Assembly (NCBI GenBank): GCA_946480785.1 | Contig: CAMLLD010000117.1 | Coordinates: 1 to 12,636 of the forward strand | Reading direction: 5' to 3' | DNA length: 12,636 nucleotides | From: an uncultured Blastocatellia bacterium | Lineage (GTDB): Bacteria > Acidobacteriota > Blastocatellia > Pyrinomonadales > Pyrinomonadaceae | Notes under the pieces: model-generated | Told to the model about the DNA's origin: nothing | What the model saw: only the letters and a program-made list of their open reading frames with translations | Databases searched by the model: none | In this document: positions 1 through 7,274 of the stretch, one piece after another | Numbering within the stretch: position 1 is the stretch's first letter | Layout of the letters: each line of letters opens with the position of its first letter | Position numbers and translations under genes: made by a program

Positions 1-2394
1 CGCCACTAACGGATCGACTTTCGTCGCCCGTCGCGCGGGAAGCAAACAAGCGAGCAGCGCCACCAGCGACAGACTAAGCGATACCAGGACAAACGTGGTT
101 AGATCTGTCGGCGTCACACCGAAGAGCAAACTCGTCATTAGTCGCGTCAACAAATACGCGGCGAGGAGCCCGAGCGCCACACCGACGAACGTCAGGCGCA
201 TGAATTGGCCCAACACGAGTCGCAGCACGTCCGCGGCTTCCGCGCCGAGCGCCATGCGGATGCCGATCTCCTGTGTTCGCTGCGTCACCGCATAAGAGAT
301 CACGCCATAGATTCCCGACACCGCGAGCACGAGCGCAAGCACCGCAAACAGAATCAGGATCGTCAAAGCAAAGCGGCGGGTGCTAATCGTCTCGCGAATG
401 AGCTCGTCAATGGTTTGAATCTGATAGACGGGCTGGTCCTTGTCGACTTCGCGAATCGCCGCTTGAATCGCAGCGACCGTGCTCTTCGGATCGACGCTGG
501 TGCGCACCGCGAGATTCATACGACGATAACGGCCGGCCAACTGGGGCAGCGCAAAATAGATTTCGGGTCTGACGGGAACGTCGAGTGATACCTGCGCTGA
601 ATCTTTGACGACGCCTTTAACGATAAACCACGGGCTCTTCGAGTTGATGTCGCCGAGCTTGAGGCGTTTGCCGAGCGGATCCTGGTTGGGCCAGTAACGA
701 TTGGCCATCGTTTGATTCACGATCGCTACCGGTTGCGTTTCCGCGTTAGCAGCAGAAAAGAACTGTCCGGCGAGAAGCGGGATCTGCATCGTGTTGAAGT
801 AATCGGCGCTCACCGTCCGCGTGTCGAGGCTTTGCGTCTGCACTGCCTGGTTCGCAACACTCTCGACTGTGATCGGCCAATCTTCCGTGTACACAAACGG
901 CATGTGTGAAGCGACGCTGACCGCTTCGATACCCGGCAACGTCTTGACGCGATCGATCACGTTTTGAAAGAAGATCGCGTTCTGCGCGCCGTCTTTCGAC
1001 TTCGCGGGCGAGCGATTGATACGCATCGACATTGCGTTCGCAGTACTCATGCCCGGGTCAACATTCGTCAGCCTCGCGAAACTGCGAATCATCAAACCCG
1101 CCATCACCAGTAGCACCAGCGACAACGCGACTTCCGCAACCACCAGCACGCTTTGAGCGCGTCGCGCGCCTGCGCTTGCAGTCGTTCTTTGACCCGATGA
1201 TTGCAGCGCTTCGCGTGTCGTTGTTCTCGATCCCTGGATCGCGGGCCACAGGCCAAAGATGAATGCGGTCACGAGCGAAACGGCCAGCGTGAAGAGAAGC
1301 ACCGGCACGTTCATCGTGATATTGACGCCGGGAGTAATGATGCCCGTGGGGATGAGGTTCACGAGCCCGCGCGTTCCCCACGAAGCGATGAGCAGACCAA
1401 GCCCGCCACCGAGCAAACCCAGGACAGCGCTTTCGATCAGCATCTGGCGGATGATGCGCGCGCGACTCGCGCCCATCGCGTTACGGATCGCGATTTCGTG
1501 CGCCCGGCCCATCGACCTCGCGAGCAGTAAGTTTGCGATGTTGGCGCACGCGATCAGCAGGACGAGTGCGACCGCGCCCATCAGGATGAAGAGCGCTTTA
1601 CGCACTGGTCCGAAGTAATACTCAGTCAGCGGTTGTAAATAAATTCCGCGGCCGGCGTATTCCGGGTTTGCGCCGGCGTAATCGGTTTCGTTTTGGCGTG
1701 CGAGGTTAGCGAGCGCAGCGTTCGCTTGTTGCAGATTAGTGCCCGCGTTTGTGCGACCGACGACAGCCAACGCGCGGCCGTTGCGCTGTGCCTCGTTGAA
1801 GTCATACGGAAACGGAAACCATGCCTGTGCTTCGTCGAACCTGAACTGCGGCGGCATCACGCCGATGATCGTGAAAGGCTCGTCGTCGAGTGAGACCTTC
1901 TGGCCCAACACTGCTTTATCGCCCGCGAAACGTCGTTGCCAAAGACCGTAACTGATCACGAGCACACGCTGGCCGTTTGGACCTTGTTCGTTGGGCGCGA
2001 TCGTGCGGCCGAGTAACGGCTCGACGCCCAGCATGTTGAAGAACTCCGTCGAGACCTTCGCCGCGGCCACGCGTTCGGGCTCGTCACTGCCGGTGAGATT
2101 GCGGCTGACAGACTCGAACGCCGCGACGCGTTCGAAGACTCCGCTCTTCGTGAAGTCGACGAACTCCGGACCCGAAGCGCGAAACTGATCCTGCACGCCG
2201 ATCTTCGGCAAACTCTGGCGCACGAAGAACAGTCGCGCAGTATCTTTGTAAGGAAACGGATTGAGTATGACGACGTTGACGATGCTGAATAGCGCGGTGC
2301 CGGCGCCGATGGCGAGGGCGAGCGTCAAGATGGCAACGAGGGTGAATGAGGGCCGCTTGCGCAGCATACGGAAGCAGTAGATCACGTCGTGCAT
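1..2394 (-). CDS. ADOP-type ABC transporter permease (duplicated FtsX/MacB permease), 3' end cut by window edge
   Basis: Reading the minus strand from the ATG at 2394 gives 798 uninterrupted codons to the window edge. Two MacB/FtsX units lie in tandem. The first has a membrane helix at about residues 18-44, a periplasmic MacB-type domain at 45-260, and three helices at about 266-296, 317-345 and 364-390. The second has a helix at 415-438, a periplasmic domain at about 440-665, and helices at 675-702, 730-752 and 766-788. The conserved loop after the first FtsX helix appears twice, as EIAIRNAMGAS (300-310) and EIGIRMALGAE (709-719), which supports an internal duplication. Family members usually end a few residues after a VDP motif, and VDPLVA is the last thing visible, so only a few residues are missing. 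The expected role is an inner-membrane permease of an efflux or mechanotransmission-type ABC system; substrate unknown. No ATPase gene is visible here, which is common for this class. A GGAG sits about 10 nt before the ATG. Confidence 0.93.
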   Translation of the reverse strand, partial: MHDVIYCFRMLRKRPSFTLVAILTLALAIGAGTALFSIVNVVILNPFPYKDTARLFFVRQSLPKIGVQDQFRASGPEFVDFTKSGVFERVAAFESVSRNLTGSDEPERVAAAKVSTEFFNMLGVEPLLGRTIAPNEQGPNGQRVLVISYGLWQRRFAGDKAVLGQKVSLDDEPFTIIGVMPPQFRFDEAQAWFPFPYDFNEAQRNGRALAVVGRTNAGTNLQQANAALANLARQNETDYAGANPEYAGRGIYLQPLTEYYFGPVRKALFILMGAVALVLLIACANIANLLLARSMGRAHEIAIRNAMGASRARIIRQMLIESAVLGLLGGGLGLLIASWGTRGLVNLIPTGIITPGVNITMNVPVLLFTLAVSLVTAFIFGLWPAIQGSRTTTREALQSSGQRTTASAGARRAQSVLVVAEVALSLVLLVMAGLMIRSFARLTNVDPGMSTANAMSMRINRSPAKSKDGAQNAIFFQNVIDRVKTLPGIEAVSVASHMPFVYTEDWPITVESVANQAVQTQSLDTRTVSADYFNTMQIPLLAGQFFSAANAETQPVAIVNQTMANRYWPNQDPLGKRLKLGDINSKSPWFIVKGVVKDSAQVSLDVPVRPEIYFALPQLAGRYRRMNLAVRTSVDPKSTVAAIQAAIREVDKDQPVYQIQTIDELIRETISTRRFALTILILFAVLALVLAVSGIYGVISYAVTQRTQEIGIRMALGAEAADVLRLVLGQFMRLTFVGVALGLLAAYLLTRLMTSLLFGVTPTDLTTFVLVSLSLSLVALLACLLPARRATKVDPLVA

Positions 2395-2415
2395 GGCGAA
2401 GGAACTCCGGGCTGG

Positions 2416-2446
2416 TTTAGACGCTACTCGCGCACCGCAATGTCAA
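2416..2446 (-). promoter_or_regulatory. Candidate sigma-70-like promoter for the permease gene
   Basis: On the minus strand a perfect TTGACA hexamer (2441-2446) is followed after 19 nt by TCTAAA (2416-2421). The spacer is longer than the usual 17 nt and the -10 matches 4 of 6 positions. Transcription would start near 2409, giving a very short leader that still includes the GGAG at 2405-2408. This is a motif match only. Confidence 0.35.
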
Positions 2447-2586
2447 AGGCTGTGCCACGGCACGATGATGAAAAACGCACGTCTTCTGAACGCGTGCCAC
2501 CGAAGAGCAACGTGTTTTGAGTTTCGCTTACGGGACTACTGATCCCACTTTCGAAAATTGATGTGGGTTCCACGCGTACATCCGGT

Positions 2587-2595
2587 TAAGATACG
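2587..2595. repeat. Left 9-bp direct repeat (target duplication) of element copy 1
   Basis: TAAGATACG immediately precedes the left inverted terminus of the cloverleaf element and recurs exactly at 2707-2715 after its right terminus. It is read as a target-site duplication. Confidence 0.7.
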
Positions 2596-2706
2596 GCACT
2601 GGTGCGATTTGAACTTGGAGTGCGCCGACTCGTCGGCGCTTTGGCCAAAGCGGTGACAAGTCCCCGCACTCCAGGGAGACGCCCTTGGTGAAACTGCACC
2701 AGTGCA
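2596..2706. mobile_element. MITE-like cloverleaf element, copy 1
   Basis: The element begins with GCACTGGTGC (2596-2605) and ends with its exact reverse complement GCACCAGTGC (2696-2705) plus one base. The core can fold into a cloverleaf. A basal stem GGAGT/ACTCC (2617-2621 with 2668-2672) encloses three hairpins: GCGCCGACTCGTCGGCGC (2622-2639), the perfect palindrome CTTTGGCCAAAG (2639-2650), and an imperfect GACAAGTC-loop hairpin (2650-2667). A second copy with the same layout is at 11183-11301. The left arm of copy 1 is about 11 nt shorter than its right arm, so it looks internally decayed. It carries no gene and would need a transposase in trans. A tRNA is excluded by arm lengths and content. 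It lies directly upstream of the membrane-protein gene and could affect its transcript. Confidence 0.75.
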
Positions 2707-2715
2707 TAAGATACG
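2707..2715. repeat. Right 9-bp direct repeat (target duplication) of element copy 1
   Basis: TAAGATACG is identical to 2587-2595, separated from the right terminus by a single base. It ends 11 nt before the ATG of the following gene. Confidence 0.7.
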
Positions 2716-2726
2716 CGTGACTCTCG

Positions 2727-3311
2727 ATGAGTAGCGACCTGCACAAGACCGTTCCTTCCCTTGCTCGTTCGATCACTACGGGCGCGATTGGTTTCGGTGT
2801 GGTGAGTCTCTGCGTGTTCGCTACGGTCGCGTTCGGTGAGGAATGGATGTACCGCACGCTCGGTTCATTCGGTGCTTATGTTACGTGGGCGCTGCTGTTC
2901 GTCGTGTTGAGCGGCGTGGTTTTTGAATCGCTCGTTGTTGTTCGCGGGCGTCTGCCGAGCTTCTATCTGCTGTGGGCGATCGCTTTCTTTGCTTACGCTC
3001 TGGCGTGGATGGGCGCGTACTTCACCCTCGGCCGAACCACAGGGGAGTTTCTTGGCTCGCTGGTGGGATCGGTCTTGATGGCTGTGGTGCTGGCCGCGGG
3101 GTTCGGCGCGCGTGGAGCAACCTGGAAAATTTCGCTAGTGCTCTTCGTAGCAAACGATATCGGCTACTTCCTGGGCTCCGGGCTGTTTGACGCCAACCCG
3201 ACTTCCACAGGCATGTTGTTGTTCGGCGCCGTCTACGGCGTGTTTTTCGGCGCCGGAATCGGAGCGGCGCTGCGGATGGTCCAACTAGCGTCTAACGAGC
3301 CAGCGGCTTGA
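2727..3311 (+). CDS. Six-helix integral membrane protein of unknown function
   Basis: This 194-residue protein is very hydrophobic, with probable membrane helices at about residues 15-36, 48-72, 78-100, 106-127, 132-153 and 161-185. Both the N- and C-terminal tails are short. I do not recognise a catalytic motif or a named family. A lone acidic/aromatic stretch (NDIGYFLG, about 143-150) in the fifth helix is the most distinctive segment. The ATG at 2727 has no clear Shine-Dalgarno sequence, and the mobile-like element ends 20 nt upstream, so translation may be weak or the leader may have been altered by insertion. The 3' end overlaps the convergent M61 gene by 20 bp. Codon use is like the neighbours, which supports a real gene. 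Confidence 0.8.
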   Translation: MSSDLHKTVPSLARSITTGAIGFGVVSLCVFATVAFGEEWMYRTLGSFGAYVTWALLFVVLSGVVFESLVVVRGRLPSFYLLWAIAFFAYALAWMGAYFTLGRTTGEFLGSLVGSVLMAVVLAAGFGARGATWKISLVLFVANDIGYFLGSGLFDANPTSTGMLLFGAVYGVFFGAGIGAALRMVQLASNEPAA

Positions 3312-5142
3312 TCACGTCGTCGAGCACGTCCGGTTTCGTGTTGTCGCGCTCGAGATGCGGGTAGCGTTCGCCGCCGTGATAGTCCACTCTGTACGTCTCG
3401 GTAAAACTCCCGTTTTCAACCACCAACTCGATCGGCGCTTTGGCGTTCTTCGCTGCCGCAATCGCCTCGTGCAGCACGTCACTGGACCACGTGCGGCCGT
3501 TTACGGTGACGATTTTCATTCCCGGCGCAAGTCCCGCCTTGAACGCCGCGAGGTTCGGATTCACGTCCATCACCGTTCCATCTTCCTTCAACAACGCGCC
3601 GAGAGAAAACGATAGATCCACGCTCTTGCGCGAGTGATCCGCGATGCGAATCTGCGTGTTCGGTTTGTCGTTGTAAACAACCTTCCAGCCGCCGTTCGTG
3701 ATGCCGCCGGTGGGCGCGTGTGGCGCGACCGCGTAAATGCGCTCGTTCAAAAAGCCGCGCCAGTCGTACGGCACGACTTCGTTGAGCGTGTTGACTACGT
3801 CGTCGAACGTGTAAGGCTTGACCGCGGGCGGAGTGTCCGAGCCGCCGTGAAAGCGCCTGCAGAAATCGTCGAGCGAGAGTTTGCCGTTGCTGCGCGTTCG
3901 GATCAGTACGTCGGCTTCGAGCCAGATCAGCGAGCCTTCGTCGTAGTAGTCGACGCGGCGGCGATAGTTCATCCAGGCGCGCGAAGACGGATACGTGAGT
4001 TGGACCGCGACCGCCGTATCGGCGAGCGGACGCCACTGGCGGCCCGACTGATTTTCCATCTCAGCCGCAACGGCGGCCATCGCGTCGTGAAAATTTTCCG
4101 GCGTCCAGAGACCGCTGCGCGTGGGCAGTACGCGGCCGAGATACTGCGTCAGGCCTTCGTAGACCCACAAGAGTTCGCCTTTCATCGGCTGTTCGAAATC
4201 GGGCGTGGCGAGACCAGCGGGACGTCGGTACTTGCCGTTCCACGAATGCGCGTATTCGTGGCCCATCAGGTCGCCGAAATCGAGCAGTTCGAGTTCATCG
4301 CTGAAAGCATTTTCGCCGACGCCGTCTTCGCTGGATTCGTGATGCTCGAGTCCTTCGCTGCCGCCGTGATCGCTCAGCGTCACGAGGAATTGATAGCTGC
4401 GATAATGGCGCGCGCCGAAGAGGGCGTACGCTTCTTGCACGAGCTTTTGTAAACCGGTGAGCGTTTCGGGTTTCAACTCGAGCGCTGCGGGCGTGTCGGC
4501 CATCAGGTCGAGCTCGTGTTTGATGCCGGTTGAGGTGAGAGGAAGGTTGCGAAAGTTTGCTCCGATGATCGCGGGTGAATCGACCAGTTGCGTTAGCGTG
4601 ACTTGTTTGAATTGCAGCTCGCCGTTGTTTTCGCTGGTGATGGGTAAAGCGGATGCGAACTTCCATCCTTGTGGGAGTTTCAGTGAAGCTTTGACGTTGA
4701 CGGCATCGCTGTTCATGCCTTCCGGGTAAAGGAGGAAACGGTTCCACTTGAGACGCGCGAGCTTGGCGCTGGCGGTTGTTTCCGGTTGGGACACGTCGTC
4801 GAAAGAGACATCGAGCGTCGTGACGCCCGGTGGGATGTCGCAATGAAACGCAAACATCTCGACGTCGTCGCGGCGCCACTCAATGGATTTATTATTGGCG
4901 CTTAGCTTCAGTCCGACGACGTCGTCGATAGTGCCGGTCGGTGTGTGTTCGCCGGGGATCCACTTCGGATAGAAGAGCGTCAACGGTCCTGGTTTTACGG
5001 GGAGTGTGAGTCTGCTATGGACGACATTCCGCGCGGCATCGGTGGCGTCGACGTTGAGCGTGATCGTTGTTTGGGCTAAGGCAGCAGAGGCAGTAGCGAG
5101 AAATAGTAGTATGGCGACAGCACAGCTTCGAATCGGTTTCAT
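3292..5142 (-). CDS. M61 family metallopeptidase (glycyl aminopeptidase-like) with PDZ domain, secreted
   Basis: From the ATG at 5142 the protein has 616 residues. It starts with a typical signal peptide (lysine/arginine start, hydrophobic core 8-20, cleavage likely after ALA-Q around 23-24). This is why I prefer this start over an upstream non-ATG start that would add 33 residues before the signal peptide. The M61 catalytic zinc site is clear: HEYAHSWNGK at 295-304 and the third ligand Glu in WVYEGLTQY (Glu329). The preceding LEHHESS (265-271) and the later YYDEGSLIWLEADVLIR (399-415) are also family hallmarks. A PDZ domain covers about 508-590, with the loop APGMKIVTVNG. The N-terminal beta domain occupies about 25-200. 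The family cleaves small N-terminal residues such as glycine from peptides; periplasmic or exported action is inferred. The 3' end overlaps the convergent membrane-protein gene. Start-site SD is weak. Confidence 0.95.
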   Translation of the reverse strand: MKPIRSCAVAILLFLATASAALAQTTITLNVDATDAARNVVHSRLTLPVKPGPLTLFYPKWIPGEHTPTGTIDDVVGLKLSANNKSIEWRRDDVEMFAFHCDIPPGVTTLDVSFDDVSQPETTASAKLARLKWNRFLLYPEGMNSDAVNVKASLKLPQGWKFASALPITSENNGELQFKQVTLTQLVDSPAIIGANFRNLPLTSTGIKHELDLMADTPAALELKPETLTGLQKLVQEAYALFGARHYRSYQFLVTLSDHGGSEGLEHHESSEDGVGENAFSDELELLDFGDLMGHEYAHSWNGKYRRPAGLATPDFEQPMKGELLWVYEGLTQYLGRVLPTRSGLWTPENFHDAMAAVAAEMENQSGRQWRPLADTAVAVQLTYPSSRAWMNYRRRVDYYDEGSLIWLEADVLIRTRSNGKLSLDDFCRRFHGGSDTPPAVKPYTFDDVVNTLNEVVPYDWRGFLNERIYAVAPHAPTGGITNGGWKVVYNDKPNTQIRIADHSRKSVDLSFSLGALLKEDGTVMDVNPNLAAFKAGLAPGMKIVTVNGRTWSSDVLHEAIAAAKNAKAPIELVVENGSFTETYRVDYHGGERYPHLERDNTKPDVLDDVIKPLAR

Positions 5143-5212
5143 ATCGCTATTGAACCAAGAAGTGCGCGAAATCGACAAATCGGCCACTGTGTTTGGACAC
5201 CTAAGTCGCGCT

Positions 5213-5241
5213 ATTCTCAAACTTGCCGGTACTAGCCTCAA
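5213..5241 (-). promoter_or_regulatory. Candidate promoter for the M61 peptidase gene
   Basis: Minus-strand TTGAGG (5236-5241) and GAGAAT (5213-5218) are separated by exactly 17 nt, each matching 4 of 6 consensus bases. They lie in the 147-bp gap between the ORF6N stop and the peptidase ATG. Transcription would begin about 60 nt before the start codon. Sequence match only. Confidence 0.3.
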
Positions 5242-5289
5242 GAATTTACTTGAACTTGCAGAGATGCGCGCAGCTGAGACTGCGAAGCG

Positions 5290-5838
5290 TCAGTCATCTG
5301 CTCTAAATCCTATCTGTCTGCCAGAACCAGATGGGTTGTCCGTAAGCTTTTTCAACTCGTCAAACACGACTTGAAAGTACTTGTCGTGCGTCGATAGCGT
5401 TTTGACGACGGCGGCGAACTTACGATTGAGTTCTTCGTTGGTTTCAAGCATCTGTCTCAAGCGGACAAACGCCCGCATAATCGCAATGTTTACTTCGATG
5501 GCTTGTTCGCTTTTCAGCACGCTCGATAGCATCGCCACACCTTGCTCGGTGAACGCGTAAGGCAGATGTCGACGGCCACCGCGGCCTGTGTTTGAGGTCA
5601 CAATTTGTGACCTCAAAGATTCGGCCTCCTCCTTGGTTAGCCGAAACATAAAATCCCCAGGAAATCGCTTCTTGTTACGGGCGACACCTTGGTTCAAATG
5701 TTTCGTCGGTGCGCCGTACAGCTCCGCCAGATCCGCGTCGATCATGACCTTTTGCCCGCGGATCAGGTAGATTCTGCGCTCGATGAGTTGGACGGATGCC
5801 GATACACTACGAGCTGTGAGGTTCTTCTTGTGAGGCAT
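5290..5838 (-). CDS. ORF6N domain-containing DNA-binding protein
   Basis: The 182-residue product has the ORF6N domain at about 16-105. The telling pieces are ERRIYLIRGQKVMIDADLAELY (20-41), LNQGVARNKKRFPGDFMFRLT (48-68) and RRHLPYAFTEQGVAMLSSVL (89-108). A helical, probably coiled-coil C-terminal part follows (about 110-168) and ends in the usual short basic tail (RQIGFRADD). ORF6N is a KilA-N-related domain found in phage and bacterial proteins and thought to bind DNA; no catalytic activity is known. Length is normal for stand-alone bacterial members, so the gene looks complete. It is divergent from the deformylase gene with only a few dozen bases between, so the deformylase promoter probably overlaps its 5' coding end. 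A perfect 27-bp palindrome lies within codons 74-83. Confidence 0.93.
   Translation of the reverse strand: MPHKKNLTARSVSASVQLIERRIYLIRGQKVMIDADLAELYGAPTKHLNQGVARNKKRFPGDFMFRLTKEEAESLRSQIVTSNTGRGGRRHLPYAFTEQGVAMLSSVLKSEQAIEVNIAIMRAFVRLRQMLETNEELNRKFAAVVKTLSTHDKYFQVVFDELKKLTDNPSGSGRQIGFRADD
5591..5617. repeat. Perfect 27-bp palindrome inside the ORF6N gene
   Basis: TTTGAGGTCACAA (5591-5603), one central T (5604) and TTGTGACCTCAAA (5605-5617) are exact reverse complements with 13-bp arms. It overlaps the codons for LRSQIVTSN of the ORF6N protein. It could be an operator read by the gene's own product, or a by-product of coding. No second copy was found in the window. Confidence 0.85.
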
Positions 5839-5861
5839 GGCGAGAGGATAACAGATAAGGT

Positions 5862-5903
5862 CAAGGAGTCAGGCAGATGACGCAAGGAGTCCAGCAAATG
5901 AAG
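5862..5903 (+). repeat. Tandem 21-nt repeat holding two ribosome-binding-site/start units of the deformylase gene
   Basis: Two adjacent 21-nt units (5862-5882 and 5883-5903) match at 17 of 21 positions. Each has AAGGAG, an 8-nt spacer and an ATG in the same frame (ATG at 5877 and 5898). The repeat thus gives two in-frame starts, each with its own Shine-Dalgarno sequence; seven residues separate the two forms. Confidence 0.8.
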
Positions 5904-6497
5904 TTGCAAATCGTGCAGGCTGGCGATCCGGTCTTGAGAAAGCAGGCTCGCCCACTAACCAAGGACGAAATCACCAGCCCGTCGATACAGCAGCTAATCG
6001 AACTGATGCGCGAAACGATGCACGAAGCGCCCGGCGTCGGACTCGCCGCGCCTCAAATCGGCCTGTCTATCCAACTCGCGGTAATCGAAGACCAACCGGA
6101 ATACCTCGCTCATCACTCGGCGGAGGAACTCGCAGAACTCCAAAGATCCGCGGTTCCCTTTCACGTAATCATCAACCCAAAACTCTCGTTCCCAGACAAC
6201 GCGCACGCGGAATTTTTCGAAGGCTGTCTAAGCGTCGAAGGCTACCAGGCGATCGTGAATCGCGCACTGAATGTACGCGTCGAATGCCTGAACGAACGCG
6301 GCGAAGAAATCACGATCGAGGCGCACGGCTGGTACGCCCGCATTCTCCAGCACGAGATTGACCACCTGAACGGAACCCTCTACATCGATCGCATGAAAAC
6401 CCGAACCCTCACGACCGGAGAGAACATGTTCCGCTTCTGGGGCAAACGAAGTATCGAAGAAGTACTTGCCGAATTAGGTGACGACGAGAAAAGATAA
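5898..6497 (+). CDS. def: Peptide deformylase
   Basis: This enzyme removes the N-formyl group from nascent proteins at the ribosome exit. All three family motifs are present in the 199-residue form starting at 5898: [10 protein letters not shown] (46-55), EGCLS with metal ligand Cys110 (108-112), and HEIDH with ligands His152 and His156 and catalytic Glu153 (152-156). I prefer the 5898 start because [14 protein letters not shown] is where family members typically begin, but an equally good SD and ATG exist at 5877 (206 residues). An insert around residues 66-88 is seen in some deformylases of soil bacteria. No formyltransferase gene is next to it; instead the HipA-like kinase gene follows after 12 nt, so the two are likely co-transcribed. 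Confidence 0.97.
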   Translation: MKLQIVQAGDPVLRKQARPLTKDEITSPSIQQLIELMRETMHEAPGVGLAAPQIGLSIQLAVIEDQPEYLAHHSAEELAELQRSAVPFHVIINPKLSFPDNAHAEFFEGCLSVEGYQAIVNRALNVRVECLNERGEEITIEAHGWYARILQHEIDHLNGTLYIDRMKTRTLTTGENMFRFWGKRSIEEVLAELGDDEKR

Positions 6498-6509
6498 CCC
6501 GATAACCAA

Positions 6510-7274
6510 ATGCGCACAGTAAACGCCGCCAGATACGTCACACCGCTCCGCGAGGGCGGGTCGCTGCCGGCGATCATCGAGGCGGATGACGATGGTATGT
6601 ATGTCCTCAAATTTCGCGGCGCGGGCCAGGGACCAAAGGCGCTCATCGCGGAACTCATAGCCGGCGAGATCGCCCGCGCGGCCGGCTTCCTGGTGCCCGA
6701 GTTGGTTTTCGTAAACCTCGATCCGGAAATCGCGAAGACCGAACCCGATCCCGAGATCCAGGACCTCATTCGCGCCAGCGGCGGACTCAACCTCGGTCTC
6801 GACTATCTGCCCGGCTCGGTGATGTTCGATCCCGTCGCCGATCAACCCGACGCCGACCTCGCTTCACGTATCGTCTGGTTCGACGCTTACGTCACCAACG
6901 TCGATCGCACGCCGCGTAACGCAAACATGCTAATGTGGCATCGCAAACTCTGGTTGATCGATCACGGCGCGGCCCTGTACTTTCATCATTCCTGGACCGG
7001 CATGGACCAACGCAGCAAGGATCCGTTCCCTTTGATCAAACAACACATCCTGCTCCCCTTCGCCCAAACTCTCGAAACAGCCGACCAGACGATGACCGCC
7101 GCCATCACACCAGCGGTAATAAATGAGGTTGTCGGTCTGGTTCCCGACGAATGGCTGGAGAACGACTCTCATTTCGAGTCGACGGCGGAACACAGACGGG
7201 CTTACGTCGAATACCTGACGCGGCGTCTCGAAGCGCCTCGCCCGTTCGTAGAGGAGGCGATGCGTGCCCGATAA
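6510..7274 (+). CDS. HipA-like protein kinase (HipA_2 type)
   Basis: The 254-residue protein looks like a compact HipA-family kinase of the short HipA_2 type. Visible kinase features are Lys34 in MYVLKFRG (ATP-binding lysine candidate), Glu48 or Glu53 in the following helix AELIAGEIARAAG, the catalytic loop NVDRTPRN with Asp132 and Asn137 (spacing of five as in HipA), and the metal-binding Asp151 in LIDHGAAL. HipA proper phosphorylates glutamyl-tRNA synthetase and is held by HipB; no HipB-like gene is present here. The protein lacks the N-terminal domain of classical HipA (usually over 400 residues). It starts 12 nt after the deformylase stop with no clear SD, suggesting translational coupling, and overlaps the downstream DUF3037 gene by 11 nt. 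The substrate is unknown. Confidence 0.88.
   Translation: MRTVNAARYVTPLREGGSLPAIIEADDDGMYVLKFRGAGQGPKALIAELIAGEIARAAGFLVPELVFVNLDPEIAKTEPDPEIQDLIRASGGLNLGLDYLPGSVMFDPVADQPDADLASRIVWFDAYVTNVDRTPRNANMLMWHRKLWLIDHGAALYFHHSWTGMDQRSKDPFPLIKQHILLPFAQTLETADQTMTAAITPAVINEVVGLVPDEWLENDSHFESTAEHRRAYVEYLTRRLEAPRPFVEEAMRAR

Larger units (their letters stand above)
2395..2726. other. Intergenic region between divergent permease and membrane-protein genes
   Basis: About 330 bp lie without a convincing gene between the divergent starts at 2394 and 2727. The part next to the permease carries a candidate minus-strand promoter. The part from 2587 to 2715 is the cloverleaf element and its flanking direct repeats, ending only 11 nt before the plus-strand ATG. 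The middle (about 2450-2586) shows only short inverted repeats such as GTGCC-AC-GGCAC at 2452-2463, with no clear function. Confidence 0.7.

Noticed and set aside
2596..2706. Cloverleaf fold considered as a tRNA or tRNA-like gene
   Set aside because: Arms are near-perfect GC palindromes with 2-4 nt loops, without anticodon-arm, T-loop or CCA-end features, and the sequence recurs with inverted termini.
2528..2857. A 109-codon minus-strand open frame between the permease and membrane-protein genes
   Set aside because: It crosses the cloverleaf element and the start of the opposite gene. The LECGDLSPL-type segment is a translation of the repeat, a known source of spurious proteins.
3634..4452. 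A 272-codon open frame on the plus strand antisense to the M61 gene
   Set aside because: It mirrors the M61 coding frame, whose catalytic motifs are intact; arginine/valine-rich composition is typical of an antisense shadow in GC-rich DNA.
5143..5241. Longer N-terminus for the M61 peptidase, beginning at 5241
   Set aside because: It would put 33 mostly non-hydrophobic residues ahead of a clear signal peptide and needs a non-ATG start without a Shine-Dalgarno sequence.
5269..5284. CGCAG/CTGCG hairpin after the ORF6N stop as a terminator
   Set aside because: Only five base pairs and no T-run follow on the minus strand.
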